Source: Agapanthus africanus
Lineage: Eukaryota; Streptophyta; Magnoliopsida; Asparagales; Amaryllidaceae
Length of the DNA: 64,000 nucleotides
Reading direction: 5' to 3'
Assembly: GCA_030015575.1 (NCBI GenBank)
Contig: CM057338.1
Location: 310,809,827-310,873,826 of the forward strand
Below, piece by piece: positions 1 through 12,572 of the stretch; position 1 is the first letter of the stretch; every line of letters starts with the position of its first letter. The notes under the pieces were generated by a model. It ran no database searches. It was not told where the DNA came from and saw nothing but the letters and a program-made list of their open reading frames with translations. The translations under genes and the position numbers were made by a program.

Positions 1-2113
1 TCAAAACTAGAAAATCCGACGAAACTAAATGTAAACACTTTACATTTAAGTGAATGAGGGAATACAACCTTTGTAGACCGTTCCTTCACTTCTAAAGCTC
101 CATGTCGTAGTCCCTTCGCTGCAAGTTGTGAAGACCCGAACTCTAGTAAGGGTTCACATGAAGAACCGAACAAGCTTGCTCAATACCTTCGAAGCCGAAC
201 ATGATCTACGTCGTGGAGACTCGAGCTCATACTACCTCTTCACTAATATGTGAAATTAGTGAAGCAAACACCCTAAACTAAATGGCTAATAGTAAAGGAT
301 GATGAAGTATGAAGTGGGCTCACTTTAGATTTATTTTTCTCACAAGGTTTCATCAGTTAGAAAAAACTAGCAAGCTTTTTCTTAAGTGAGGAAGAAGATG
401 ATGAATGAAACTCATGAGGTTAGAAATGCAACAATGGTAAGTGTATGTCATGCACTAACCATTGTAGAGACTAAACCATAGCTATAAGTTAAGGGTTGGG
501 TTAACAAATATCTTAAGCTAGACAAACAAGTGGACTAAGTCAATGAAGACTACAAGCTTAACCATGACTCATTATCCAAGTTGTTTGAATTAGTTAAAAT
601 AAATAAAACCCTAACTTTAAGCTAGCATAGTGTGAGTCTCATACTTACATGTTGCATGTGTAACCTAGCATGACACAACAATATATATCACATATATATT
701 TTGTGTGCAAAAAGAAAGCAATACATTTAATATATATCACATATATATCAGTGTATCATAAGTAAGAAAAATGAATACTCAAGTGAGCTAATATTAGTTA
801 ATGTAATGTAATATATCAAATATATAATTATACATTAAATTATTAAATTAACACTTGATTTAATAATCCGGCTATGATTCATATAACCGACTAATATCAA
901 CAGTAACAACTTATTGAATCAACACTTGATCCGATAACTTGGCTATATCACATATAACCGACGAATGACACATTTCGCGAGAATAGAATGCGGTATCATA
1001 TACTCGCATTAATCTCGGTCCTGCACATATCACATATGTGCTCCTACTCCGTTTCACATGAACCAGGAAACCTCTGGATAGGACTCTAAAGACTCGTCAA
1101 TACGCTGGCAGTAGGTGATGATCATATCAAACACCCACAAGCCGCAAACGGTCTGCTAAACATAACGGCCACCTGGGTATTGAGCGATCAGAAGATCAAA
1201 AAGCAAGCCTGCTCACACTCCTGCGAATCCAATCAGTAACACTACCGTACAGTCCGGTCTCGTCATCTGATATGTCACATATCACAGCCTGGGGATGGTA
1301 TAACGTCAGACCCCAATAGCCTGATAAGTCATGCCGATGCAAGGTCCATAACGGTTCGAGAAACTACTGATAACACTTACCAATAGATCTCAGCAACCCT
1401 GGCCAGGGATTTCCTGTTATGGCCAATCGAGCATAGCGCAACATCAACTCCCAATACCGGGAGAGACGAAACCCCTCCTATCGCTCATTGCCTCCATGTG
1501 ACTCGGGATTATACCTAAAAACCACCTTTTCGCACGATCTCTTGACCGTGGTATGGTGGAAATCAAAGCACAGTGGGAATCACACAAGACTCTATGACGA
1601 TCTCGGGTCTACAGACTAACCTGTACCAGTATGACTAGAGAAGTGCTATCCGACGATAAGTATAATACCATCTAAGAGTTCTCGGCGAGTCCGTTCAGTG
1701 TACCCAGTCTCCACTGAGCACCCGTATACCTTCTCTGATGTCAAATACCAATGGATATAGGATCATCCATCGCCCATCTTATGGGTCGAAAAGCGTATAC
1801 TCTAGTCTACTCTGGAGTATCGATGCCCTATCTCAATACTCCCATGACTAGGAACAATTATAGGGTGTACTTATGGACTACCCTTGGCCCCACTAGTATG
1901 ATCTCCATCATAGTTCTGGTAGTCAAGTACACATCCTAAGGGCTTTATCAACATGTGAGAGAGAGACAATAAGTGTACATGTTAAGATAAAGTGCAACCA
2001 GATAGCATACTATCATATCGAGCAAGAAAGTCCTCCCTATATATGTCTAAGCATCCACTACAATATACAGCCCATGTACAGTAATGGCCTCTAGGACATA
2101 CATATAACTAACA
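1..2113 (-). repeat. A 3' LTR (outer 93 bp outside window)
   Basis: It aligns from base 1 to 20788-22901. On the minus strand it starts TGTTAG after the polypurine tract. The LTR is AT-rich and holds several copies of TATCACATA and two degenerate tandem units of about 83 bp around 845-970. No open frame in it looks coding. Confidence 0.88.
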
Positions 2114-2128
2114 ATCTCCCACTTGCAC
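2114..2128 (-). other. A polypurine tract
   Basis: On the minus strand this reads GTGCAAGTGGGAGAT directly before the LTR start TGTTAG. This is the usual plant copia primer for plus-strand DNA. Bases 2129-2184 are the tail of A's interior up to the B insertion. Confidence 0.8.
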
Positions 2129-2184
2129 TAAGGCCGTCTGTTGTAGTATCCAATACCCAACAATATAGCAGTGGTTGTAGTATC

Positions 2185-2189
2185 CTATA
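2185..2189. repeat. Target-site duplication of B, left copy
   Basis: The sequence ctata occurs here and again at 12568-12572, exactly outside the two LTR ends of B. A's interior reads continuously once B and one copy are removed. Confidence 0.92.
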
Positions 2190-4405
2190 TGTAGGGTTCC
2201 TAGGCACTCTCAAGAGGTCTCACAAGGCATCAACCATGCCAATTTCAAATTTTAACGTGCCGAGAAACCCTAAACTACGGATCGTTTGCTAGATGTCTAG
2301 GCGAAAAGATAACAGTTAACACTTAACTAAGAGAATACGGAAATACAACCTTTGTAGATCCGGTGCTCCACCTCCATAGCTCCGCAATGAAGTCTTCTCG
2401 CTGTCCAAAATAAATCCCGGGCTCTAGCGTCAGCTTCATCGGAGAATAGGCGAGCTAGGTCGTCGATGTCCATGCCGAAGATGATCTACGTCGAAGTATC
2501 GCAAGATCAAGCTCTCACTTCACCAAGTCATGAAACTTGTGAAGAAAACACACTCCACTACTTGGCAAGAGGTAGAGGATGAAGAAATAGGAAGTGGGTA
2601 GACTTTAGATTTGGATTTCTCACACTTTTCATCAATCCACCATTGATGAAGAGAAGCTTTCTTCATTGAAGAAGATGAAGAAGAAGATAAAGATCTATTA
2701 TGATAAGTTAAATAAATATTGAAAAGAAAATCAATACTTATCATCATCAAACCATGGTTTAGTGTAGAGTATTAATCATGGTTGAAAGGAATGGTTAGGG
2801 TTATGCATGAGACAAAATGGTCACAAGGTCAATACTTCATGAACCTTCATGAATAAAACAAAGAAGGCCACCATTTCATCTTATGTTAATATTTTTCCAA
2901 AAAAATAAACAAATGAATAAATGAATAAGCAAATAAAAACCCTAACCATTTCTTTAACCAAGGTTTAATTCTTTACACAAACCCTAATGTGCATGTATCA
3001 TTAAACATGATACAAACAAGTGCACAAAATCATATCGCATATGCAATGCGCACACCCGAGTGAGAAAATCCATCTTAAGTGAACCAATACTAGTTAATGC
3101 AAAGTAATATATCAAATATATAATTATGCATTAAATCATTAAATCAACACTTGATTCAATGATCCGGTCATGTCACACACAACCGACTAGTATTCAATGT
3201 ATCGGCTTATCGAATCAATGCTTGAATCGATAACTAGGTTATATCGCATACAACCAGTCGACACATTCATCGCGAGAATAGAATACGGTATCACATACTC
3301 GCATTATTCTCGGTCCCGCACATATCTCATATGCGCTCCTATTTCGTTTCGCTTGAGCCAGGAAACCTCTGTGTAGGACTCTAAAGACTCGTCAATACGC
3401 CGGCAGCAGATAATGATCATATCAAGCATCCACAAGCCGCAAGCGGTCTGCTAAACGTAACGGCCACCCGGATATTGAGCGATCAGAAGATCGACGAGCA
3501 AGCCCGCTCACACTCCAGTGAATCCAACCAGTAACACTACCGTACAGTCCGGTCTGATCGTCTGATATGTCGCATATCTCGCCTAGGGGTGGTAAACGTC
3601 AGACCCCAATAGCTCGATAAGTCGTGTCGATATGAGGTCTATAACAATTCGAGAAACTACTGGTAACACTTACCAGTAAATCTCAGCAACCCTAGCCAGC
3701 GATTTCCTGTTATAGCCAATCGAACACAGCGCAACATCAACTCCCTATACCGGGAGAGACGAATCCCCTCCTATCTCTCATTGCCTCCATGTGATTCGGG
3801 ACTGTACCCAAAAACCACCGTTTTGCACGCCCTCTTGGACGTGGTAAGATGGAAATCAAAGCACAGTGGGAACCACACAAGACTCTATGACGATCTCGGG
3901 TCAACAGACTACTCTGTACCAGTGTCACCAGAGAACTGCCATCTGACGTGAGGTATAATACCATCTGGGAGTTCTCGGCGAGTCCGTCCAGTGTACCCAG
4001 TCTCTACTGAGCACCCGTATATCATCTCTGATGTCAAACACCAATGGATATGGGATCATCCATCGCCCATCTGTATGGGTCGAAAAGGTATACGCTAGTC
4101 TACTCTGGTATATCGATGCCCTGTCTCGATACACCCACGACTAGGGACTTTAAAGGATGTACTTATAGACTACCATGTCCCCACTAGTATGATCCACATC
4201 ATAGTCCAGGTAGTCAAGTACACATCCTAAGGGCTTTACCAACATGTAACAGAGAGACAATCAGTGTACACGTTAAAGGTAAAGATCAACCAGATAGCAT
4301 GCTATCATGTCGAGCAAGAAAGTCCTCCCTATATATGTCCCAGCATCCACTACAATATACATCCAATGTACAGTAATGGCCTCTAGGGCATACATATAAC
4401 TAACA
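2190..4405 (-). repeat. B 3' LTR
   Basis: Length is 2216 bp against 2217 bp for the partner at 10351-12567. The termini on the minus strand are TGTTAG and CCTACA. Short open frames at 2520-2750, 3737-3964 and 3925-4134 recur in the partner only because the LTR is duplicated. They match no protein I know. Confidence 0.93.
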
Positions 4406-4420
4406 ATCTCCCACTTGCAC
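4406..4420 (-). other. B polypurine tract
   Basis: It reads GTGCAAGTGGGAGAT on the minus strand, identical to the tract of element A, and lies immediately before the B 3' LTR. Confidence 0.85.
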
Positions 4421-4990
4421 TAGGGCCATCTGTAGCAGTGGTTGTAGTATCTCATACTCAACCATCCCATAAAAATCCCTCTCTGGGAACGGGCCTTTGT
4501 GAGTGGATCCGCTGTGTTGTCCTCTGAGTCTACTCTCCTAACCTCGATCACCCTGGAGATCAACCATCTCCATGATCAGGTGATACTGCCTTAGAATATG
4601 TCTGGATCACTGATGGGACGGGTGTTCCTAGGCATAAGCCACAACTCCATTGTCTCACAATGAGAGGAACTTAGTTCATCTCATGAACTAGTATACACCC
4701 AGACAGCCTCTTTGGTAGCATCTTAAGTAGCGATGTATCCTGCCTTTATCGTCTAGTATGTCACGGTATCTAGCTTGGAACTCCTCCAATATACCGTCCC
4801 TTTACTGAGAGTAAAGACAATGCCTGTGACTGACACTCAGTCGTCTTTATCACCCTGGAACCATTCCAGTGATTCTCCCCAGGGTCGATTGATACCTTCT
4901 CACTACAACTAGTGAGTATCCTAACATCCATTTAGATCTATCTCATAGATCCAAAATCCAGGATTTAGGAGGTATCATTTTGATCCTATA
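4421..4990 (-). pseudogene. B RNase H relic of copia pol
   Basis: Broken minus-strand frames retain the end of copia RNase H. Near 4530-4490 a segment reads ADPLTK, the motif near the C-terminus of copia polyproteins. Around 4760-4660 a segment reads KAGYIAT then DATKEAVW, which resembles the AEYIAA..AAKEAVW region of family members. Stops and frameshifts interrupt it. It lies between the reverse-transcriptase relic and the polypurine tract, as expected for copia order. Confidence 0.7.
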
Positions 4991-4997
4991 TGGAGAA

Positions 4998-5475
4998 TTA
5001 TGGTGATAAGCAGAGATTGACCGAGCGTAGCATAGGAAGCTTCTTCCCCATCAAGAGTATGTCATCCACGTACTCTACGAGGATCGTCACCATACTCCCT
5101 ACTACCTTTTTGTTTATACAAGGTTCATCTACCATTTTGATGATGTCAAACTCTTTGACTAATTCATCAAAACAGATGTTCCAACTCCGCGATGCCTGCT
5201 TTATCCTATAAAGCATCTTGCACACGTTTCCGCTGCTCCCACTGTCTACGAGGCCCTCTGGCTGTGTACTTATAGACGCACTCTTCTAAATCATCATTTA
5301 GAAAAGCAGTCAAGACACCCAACCACCAGAGATCGTAGTCATGGTATGCAGCCGTGGTAAGTAGGATCTGGATGGACTTAAGCATAGCCACTGGAAAAGG
5401 TTTCATCATTATCCACGCCTGGTCAATGAAGAAAACCTTTAACAAGTCTAGCTTTGAAAGTCTCAACTTTTCCAT
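4998..5475 (-). pseudogene. B reverse transcriptase relic (copia)
   Basis: Two overlapping minus-strand frames give a broken RVT_2-type reverse transcriptase. The upstream part (5475-5206) keeps TAFLNDDLEE, the conserved region after the first catalytic block. The downstream part (5225-4998) has LYRIKQASRSWN and then YVDDILL, with both catalytic aspartates still present. A frameshift near 5206-5225 separates them. The N-terminal portion is missing or unreadable. The active-site motif survives but no functional protein could be made. Confidence 0.82.
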
Positions 5476-5657
5476 CTACACCAAGTAATCTTCTCAAGAT
5501 ATACTTGCTCCTGATGGGGATTTAACCCTTCAGATATAGCAACCAAAGTCCATACTTTGTTGGTGTATAAGGATTCCATCTCAGATCACTAAGCATCCAG
5601 CCATTCTTACAGAGTCTCACTCCTGATGGCCAGCTCGAAACTAGTTGGGTCATCATC

Positions 5658-6686
5658 TCATGATGCAATCCTCGCTCCCACTGTCATCGAGAAACCGAAG
5701 TATCTCTCATGTGGGTGAGGAACCCTACTAGATCGGCGGAGAGGTTGAGGTTCGTTGGTTTTTACTGAATCCTTTGGTTCTATCAAATCATCAGTTGCAG
5801 TTTGTATGGCTGGAACATTTCCAGTTCTACATAACTGACCTTGCCTCGAGCTTGTCCGGATTTTGCCTTTTAGACATAGGCCGGACAACCCCAAATCTCA
5901 ACTAGCTTAAGACATGGGCTCTTCCCTTTCCATATCACATATGAAATGGTAGGCAACTTATTTGATTGGAACCCTATTCAATAGGTATGCAGCTTCATAA
6001 GTGCATAACTCCCTTAAAGAAATAGGCAACTCAGTAGTACTCATCATAGAGCACACCTTATCATATAGGGTGTGATTGCTCCGCCCCGATATACCATCGT
6101 GCTATGGTGTATTCGGAGGAGTAATGCTGAGAGAGAATCTCATTCTCCTTTAGAATAATCCAGGATTTCCGTGCACAAGTATTCTCCTCCTTGATCTCAT
6201 CATAGAACATAATACTTATACCCGTATTGGTTCTCTACTTCTAACTTATATTCTGTGAATATCTCAAAAAGTTCGGACTTGTGTTTCAACAAGAACATAT
6301 GTCTGAATCTCGAGAGATTATCAGAGAATGTAATGAAGTACAAAGAACCGGTCTTGGCATATGTAGACTGGGGATCTACATACATCAACATGTATCATCC
6401 CAAGAGTTCACTAACTCTTTCTCTATTTCCAATAAACGGAGCCATGGTCATCTTATCTTTGTGACATGACTAGCGAGTTTCACAAGATGTAAATTCAAAC
6501 TGATTTAAATATACATCTAAATGTAACTTCAGCCAGTCGGGTCGCATTGATCTGACCTAGTCTACAATACCTCAAGAAGAATCCGTTCATTTCTGAACTC
6601 TTCCTCTTGTGTGTGTTCCATATACTAAGAACTGTGGTTTGATTTAGAACATCAATGCTTTTAGATAACGTGCCTGAACCGATCAA
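5658..6686 (-). pseudogene. B integrase relic (copia)
   Basis: Frames at 6686-6495, 6391-6200 and 5894-5658 correspond, in order, to the GAG-pre-integrase region (RLGQINATR, resembling the usual R-L-G-H-I-N block), the start of the integrase core (YFITFSDNLSRF, MFLLKHKSE) and the region after integrase (LRRSSRVPHPHERYFGF). The zinc-binding part and the second half of the core are broken. The better preserved counterpart in element A is at 14303-14914. Confidence 0.8.
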
Positions 6687-6810
6687 CTTTTGATATAGGA
6701 AATGTTCAAAACATTATCCATCAATACAAAATTATATCCTTTCTTTTCTACCAAAGAGAGTGATATGATTTGGTATATCAGGTTCGGTATCTAATAACAT
6801 TCGTTCAGAA

Positions 6811-7202
6811 TCAATGTATTGGTAATACAGGGTGACAGTGACCGACAGACTTGGCTGCAACACTTGCCCCGTTTTCTGCCTCATGAAACTTATCACCCGT
6901 TCTCAGTTCTCTACCTAACTGTAGCCCTATGTAACAGATTACATATCTGGGATCCTGATCTGGTATCACATACCCAGGACGTAAAGAATACTGAGAAACA
7001 GTTCTGTATAATGAACACACCCGAAGATGATGCATCAGCATGCACTCTCTTCGTTTGGGCGTACGGGAATTCTGGTAATCCCCAATTTTCTGCTCTGTCT
7101 TATAACAATTATAAGTTGGAGCGGGACCAACGTTCCCCAGCTCAGTATAACAAGCGGGTTCAGTCAATTATCCGTATTATTATCTTGATTAAGGCGTGAT
7201 AT
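6811..7202 (-). pseudogene. B start of polyprotein: gag remnant
   Basis: A minus-strand frame from 7167 down to 6811 (118 codons, starting TEPACYTELGNVG) matches the equivalent frame of element A, whose ATG is at 15525-15523. In B that start codon is ATA (7202-7200), so the true start is lost. Only about 0.5 kb separates this from the integrase relic, too little for normal gag plus protease. Both elements therefore carry an old deletion there. No zinc knuckle is visible. The assignment as gag rests on position only. Confidence 0.5.
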
Positions 7203-10200
7203 GGTCGCTACCAGGAGAGAGAAGAAAACACTCAGCGTGCGCTCTTGCAAGATCAGATTGGTTATTATTTTATCTAATCAGGATGGCTCCCACTGCTTTT
7301 TATCAAATCTTCCTTCAAACCCAAAAAGGAAAGACTAGCCGGGATTAATTACACACTACAAGTTCGCCAATTTTTCAGCCAGGCCAGTGTCGGTACTTTG
7401 AGGGAGGATCCCCGTGCTTTCGCACGGACCTAATTACTCTAAACCTCGTTTTCCCAGAGGCGTAACCCCGTTAACACCTTTCTAGACACCTACTTGATCG
7501 GCTAATTGTAATGTGTAAAACTCTCCCAGGAGTAACTCTTACTCGCAGCGGGTATCGGGATCCAACTATCTCATAGGAGGTATGCAATCTCATTGCAAAT
7601 TTCAACACTTGAAATTCCCGATAATATTTTGCCCCATGCGATCTATGACCTTGACTGAGTCAACAAACCATAGACCGCAAGTAAAGTTCAACCCGTCATT
7701 TCTCGATTGAATTAAACCCACCCACACGACCCTTGACTGAGTCAACAAGGCCGCACGACTACCCTAATCCAATCGCATCATATGCTTTGCAGATAAGCAA
7801 TAATCAGCTACCGCACACTACGCCTTGACTGAGTCAACAAACGCAGCACGAATACTAACTATTACCTATCTGAAATGACGGAGGGCTACCACAGGTTTTT
7901 AAGAAAACCTTTTGCGTAATGAACTTTATATCGTTGTAGAATCAAATGAATTTTGAAAATGGAATGTTTTTGAGGCTTTTCTAGTTTTGCTAAAGGAGTC
8001 ACTCCTGGTGAAGGGATCGTCGGTCCTTTCCTCGTCGAATGAGGTGCGGGATATATCATATATATCACTGTGCAAAGCAAAAACTCTTAAAAGCAATCAA
8101 AAGACAAACCGATTGTGTAGCATCTGCCACTTATTGCTAAAGGAGTCACTCCCGGTGAAGGGATCTCGGTCCTTTCCTCATCGAATAAGGTGCAGGATAT
8201 ATCACATATACCTCTGTGCAAAGCAAGAACTGTAGCTACCTGTTTTATTTTGAAATTCGATTCCACAACATCTTAGGTTTCTTTTATTTCATTAATCACA
8301 TTAATGAAGTCCCATCATTTAAATACCTAAACATCACAGATAAATACGACGTACACTTATGCCATCCGCATTCGCCTCGATGTCCCCTCGTGCACCGTTA
8401 GGTTAGGTAACTAACGGCAGAGCGGGGCAGGGCTAGTGCGGGTGTAAAACATAAGTAACGCCTATATAATATATCATATATACTATATACTGTATCTATC
8501 ACAGAACATCACATGATCACATCACAGATATCGCAGCAGAAGAAACATATGAAATATTGGATATACTAGGACGTCCGTGTTTTCAATACGAGCCAGTATA
8601 AAACACGGATTCCACGGTTGTGATGAATAGCTAAACCCACACCCCTAGACCCCTACGAGAGCGGCAAGCAACCCTACCAATTCTGGAGTTAGGAGACCCG
8701 GACTCGACTCCTCGAGTTGGTCTCCCACAGGACTCCAGAACCCGGTTACTTGTGCCCTCCTCCTTGGGTCTATCCTAGTGCGGAAAAGTAAATAATATAC
8801 AACAGGTGACAACTCCCGCAACCTGGAAGCGCCCCAATAAAAGAATATTACATACAAGTTTTTACATGAATGAAAATGAAAAACACTCATCTCACATAAA
8901 AACCCCCGGCTATTCAAACACGACGATCCAATATAACATATCCAGCAACACATAACATCACATGTCATCAACGTAAGTAAATATGCGCATCCCAATTGTC
9001 GTTGACATATAGCAACAAAACCGGCGATATCACATATTACACTTACGGTCACAGAAAAGAAAGTGTAAAACTACAACAGTTGGAATCCGCAACCTCCTCA
9101 GACATCGCATGCCTGACCAAATGAATTACTTAGACATCGCATGCCTAACAACTATAAACCCCGCATTTTAGTCTCATCATTGAAAAAACTTTTCAATATC
9201 AAGTCGGGCAATTCAACGGGATTCCCGACATTCTGATCGAATGCTCGTCGCAAACTTTAGTAGGCGGCTTCACCCCCGATACCGTCGACGAAGTGCACCA
9301 AGGCGGAACACCGCTACCGCGAGCACCCGAACGGATGCTTTCGGCGACGGGGTTCTCCTACAGTCACTTGGTCGGGGCTATGGAGTGAGGCTGTCTATTA
9401 AGTTTACCCGGCGAGTATCCGCGTACGCTACGTGATTGCGACGGACTTTTGATCACATCAAAATTCCGTGGCAACCGATCAAGTGAGACTAAACTGCTAT
9501 GTTTATAACATTCATTCAGTTATCTCATAACTTCTTGTGAATTCCAATTATTGTATCCCATTCCAGATAAACAGAAAATGTTAAACTTTTCGATCGAACA
9601 ATCGAACACCCAAGTTTTCCCGATACAGCTCAACACATGAAATAAGTCTAACAACATTCCGTTCGTGCCTCAGTACCAACGGTCCAGCCGTAGAAGGGTC
9701 AAGCCAACGCCTCACATGTGGCACGCCGTACTGCCCCAAACCCGAAGGTTCAAAGGGCAGTTCAAGACGGTCACATAATCGAGTTAAGCTTTGTTGTCTT
9801 CTAGAGGGTCCATCGCGTTACTTGCACTACTTACAACGTCTTTAGACTACGGAAAAATCCAACACTTGGAAATTTCCCGACAAAGGAAAAATTGGGTATT
9901 TATATCCGGTCGAACTTTTTAACATATTCTAAAATTTATCCGGAAAGCCACACAGACAAAATTTGATACTCCGATCGAAACACCGAATCCCCAAAACAAT
10001 CCCAGATTATTCAACTCTGGAATAAATATTAAAAATACCCAGAGAACTCATCACTGTTAAATAGGAGTTACTGTGCAAAAGTCAACGCAAGAGGGGACCA
10101 TGAGGCCGCGAAACCGCCGCACATGCCAAGCTCGTGCCGCGGTTCCGCGGTGGTTTAATTGAATTAGGCCCCCGTATTTCACAGTAATTCATATAAAACC

Positions 10201-10336
10201 CTGCTTAATTTTATGCATATTTTTAATATGGAAAAATGCACAGTTTTGAAAAAAGGACAGAGAGGATGGGAAAAATGAGGTTTCAGGTTCGTTCGGACTT
10301 CAAACTCCGTCTAGACTTCGCCTAAGGCTCTAGCTA
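7203..10336 (-). other. B long non-coding leader between primer site and polyprotein
   Basis: This stretch of about 3.1 kb is clearly homologous to 15526-15550 plus 17704-20680 in element A, but holds no frame that looks coding on either strand. It contains three TGACTGAGTCA motifs (7652-7662, 7734-7744, 7826-7836), a direct repeat with a 147-bp period (about 7989-8060 and 8136-8206), and a GC-rich patch near 10080-10150. An ORF-sized gap at 8645-9052 has no protein-like composition. Confidence 0.75.
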
Positions 10337-10349
10337 GGCTCTGATACCA
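10337..10349 (-). other. B primer-binding site (initiator Met tRNA)
   Basis: On the minus strand it reads TGGTATCAGAGCC, complementary to the 3' end of plant initiator Met tRNA, one base inside the 5' LTR. This fixes B's transcription direction as minus. Confidence 0.93.
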
Positions 10350-10350
10350 C

Positions 10351-12567
10351 TGTAGGGTTCCTAGGCACTCTCAAAAGGTCTCACAAGGCATCAACCATGC
10401 CAATTTCAAATTTTAACGTGCCGAGAAACCCTAAACTACGGATCGTTTGCTAGATGTCTAGGCGAAAAGATAACAAGTTAACACTTAACTAAGAGAATAC
10501 GGAAATACAACCTTTGTAGATCCGGTGCTCCACCTCCATAGCTCCGCAATGAAGTCTTCTCGCTGTCCAAAATAAATTCCGGGCTCTAGCGTCGGCTTCA
10601 TCGGAGAATAGGCGAGCTAGGTCGTCGATATCCATGCCGAAGATGATCTACGTCGAAGCATCGCAAGATCATGCTCTCACTTCACCAAGTCATGAAACTT
10701 GTGAAGAAAACACACTCCACTACTTGGCAAGAGGTAGAGGATGAAGAAATAGGAAGTGGGTAGACTTTAGATTTGGATTTCTCACACTTTTCATCAATCC
10801 ACCATTGATGAAGAGAAGCTTTCTTCATTGAAGAAGATGAAGAAGAAGATAAAGATCTATTATGATAAGTTAAATAAATATTGAAAAGAAAATCAATACT
10901 TATCATCATCAAACCATGGTTTAGTGTAGAGTATTAATCATGGTTGAAAGGAATGGTTAGGGTTATGCATGAGACAAAATGGTCACAAGGTCAATACTTC
11001 ATGAACCTTCATGAATAAAACAAAGAAGGCCACCATTTCATCTTATGTTAATATTTTTCCAAAAAAATAAACAAATGAATAAATGAATAAGCAAATAAAA
11101 ACCCTAACCATTTCTTTAACCAAGGTTTAATTCTTTACACAAACCCTAATGTGCATGTATCATTAAACATGATACAAACAAGTGCACAAAATCATATCGC
11201 ATATGCAATGCGCACACCCGAGTGAGAAAATCCATCTTAAGTGAACCAATACTAGTTAATGCAAAGTAATATATCAAATATATAATTATGCATTAAATCA
11301 TTAAATCAACACTTGATTCAATGATCCGGTCATGTCACACACAACCGACTAGTATTCAATGTATCGGCTTATCGAATCAATGCTTGAATCGATAACTAGG
11401 TTATATCGCATACAACCAGTCGACACATTCATCGCGAGAATAGAATATGGTATCACATACTCGCATTATTCTCGGTCCCGCACATATCTCATATGCGCTC
11501 CTATTTCATTTCGCTTGAGCCAGGAAACCTCTGTGTAGGACTCTAAAGACTCGTCAATACGCCGGCAGCAGATGATGATCATATCAAGCATCCACAAGCC
11601 GCAAGCAGTCTGCTAAACGTAACGGCCACCCGGGTATTGAGCGATCAGAAGATCGACGAGCAAGCCCGCTCACACTCCAGTGAATCCAACCAGTAACACT
11701 ACCGTACAGTCCGGTCTGATCGTCTGATATGTCGCATATCTCGCCTAGGGGTGGTAAACGTCAGACCCCAATAGCTCGATAAGTCGTGTCGATATGAGGT
11801 CTATAACAATTCGAGAAACTACTGGTAACACTTACTAGTAAATCTCAGCAACCCTGGCCAGGTATTTCCTGTTATAGCCAATCGAACACAGCGCAACATC
11901 AACTCCCTATACCGGGAGAGACGAATCCCCTCCTATCGCTCATTGCCTCCATGTGATTCGGGACTGTACCCAAAAACCACCGTTTTGCACGCCCTCTTGG
12001 ACGTGGTAAGATGGAAATCAAAGCACAGTGGGAACCACACAAGACTCTATGACGATCTCGGGTCAACAGACTACTCTGTACCAGTGTCACCAGAGAACTG
12101 CCATCTGACGTGAGGTATAATACCATCTGGGAGTTCTCGGCGAGTCCGTCCAGTGTACCCAGTCTCTACTGAGCACCCGTATATCATCTCTGATGTCAAA
12201 CACCAATGGATATGGGATCATCCATCGCCCATCTGTATGGGTCGAGAAGGTATACGCTAATCTACTCTGGTATATCGATGCCCTGTCTCGATACACCCAC
12301 GACTAGGGACTTTGAAGGATGTACTTATAGACTACCATATCCCCACTAGTATGATCCACATCATAGTCCAGGTAGTCAAGTACACATCCTAAGGGCTTTA
12401 CCAACATGTAACAGAGAGACAATCAGTGTACACGTTAAAGGTAAAGATCAACCAGATAGCATACTATCATGTCGAGCAAGAAAGTCCTCCCTATATATGT
12501 CCCAGCATCCACTACAATATACATCCAATGTACAGTAATGGCCTCTAGGGCATACATATAACTAACA
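10351..12567 (-). repeat. B 5' LTR
   Basis: It is 2217 bp and nearly identical to 2190-4405. The right end TAACA is followed by the ctata duplication. It supplies B's promoter, but I could not fix a TATA box with confidence. Confidence 0.93.
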
Positions 12568-12572
12568 CTATA
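12568..12572. repeat. Target-site duplication of B, right copy
   Basis: The sequence is ctata, identical to 2185-2189. Confidence 0.92.

Larger units (their letters stand above)
2190..12567 (-). mobile_element. Element B: complete but coding-defective Ty1/copia LTR retrotransposon
   Basis: LTRs 2190-4405 and 10351-12567 end in TG..CA, are flanked by ctata duplications, and have a polypurine tract (4406-4420) and an iMet primer site (10337-10349) in the correct places on the minus strand. Order in transcription sense: 5' LTR, primer site, non-coding leader of about 3.1 kb, gag relic, integrase, reverse transcriptase, RNase H relic, 3' LTR. A by-eye comparison finds about two dozen differences over 2.2 kb of LTR, so insertion was recent. 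The pol frames carry many stops and shifts. B is a close relative of A and inserted into A's RNase H region. Confidence 0.93.

Noticed and set aside
6819..7199. Plus-strand frame of 126 codons
   Set aside because: It is antisense to the polyprotein start shared by A and B and is not kept open in A.
8645..9052. Minus-strand frame of 135 codons in B's leader, considered as gag
   Set aside because: No gag or zinc-knuckle pattern; Cys and aromatic residues are scattered; the homologous part of A (19269-19451) is not open over the same length.
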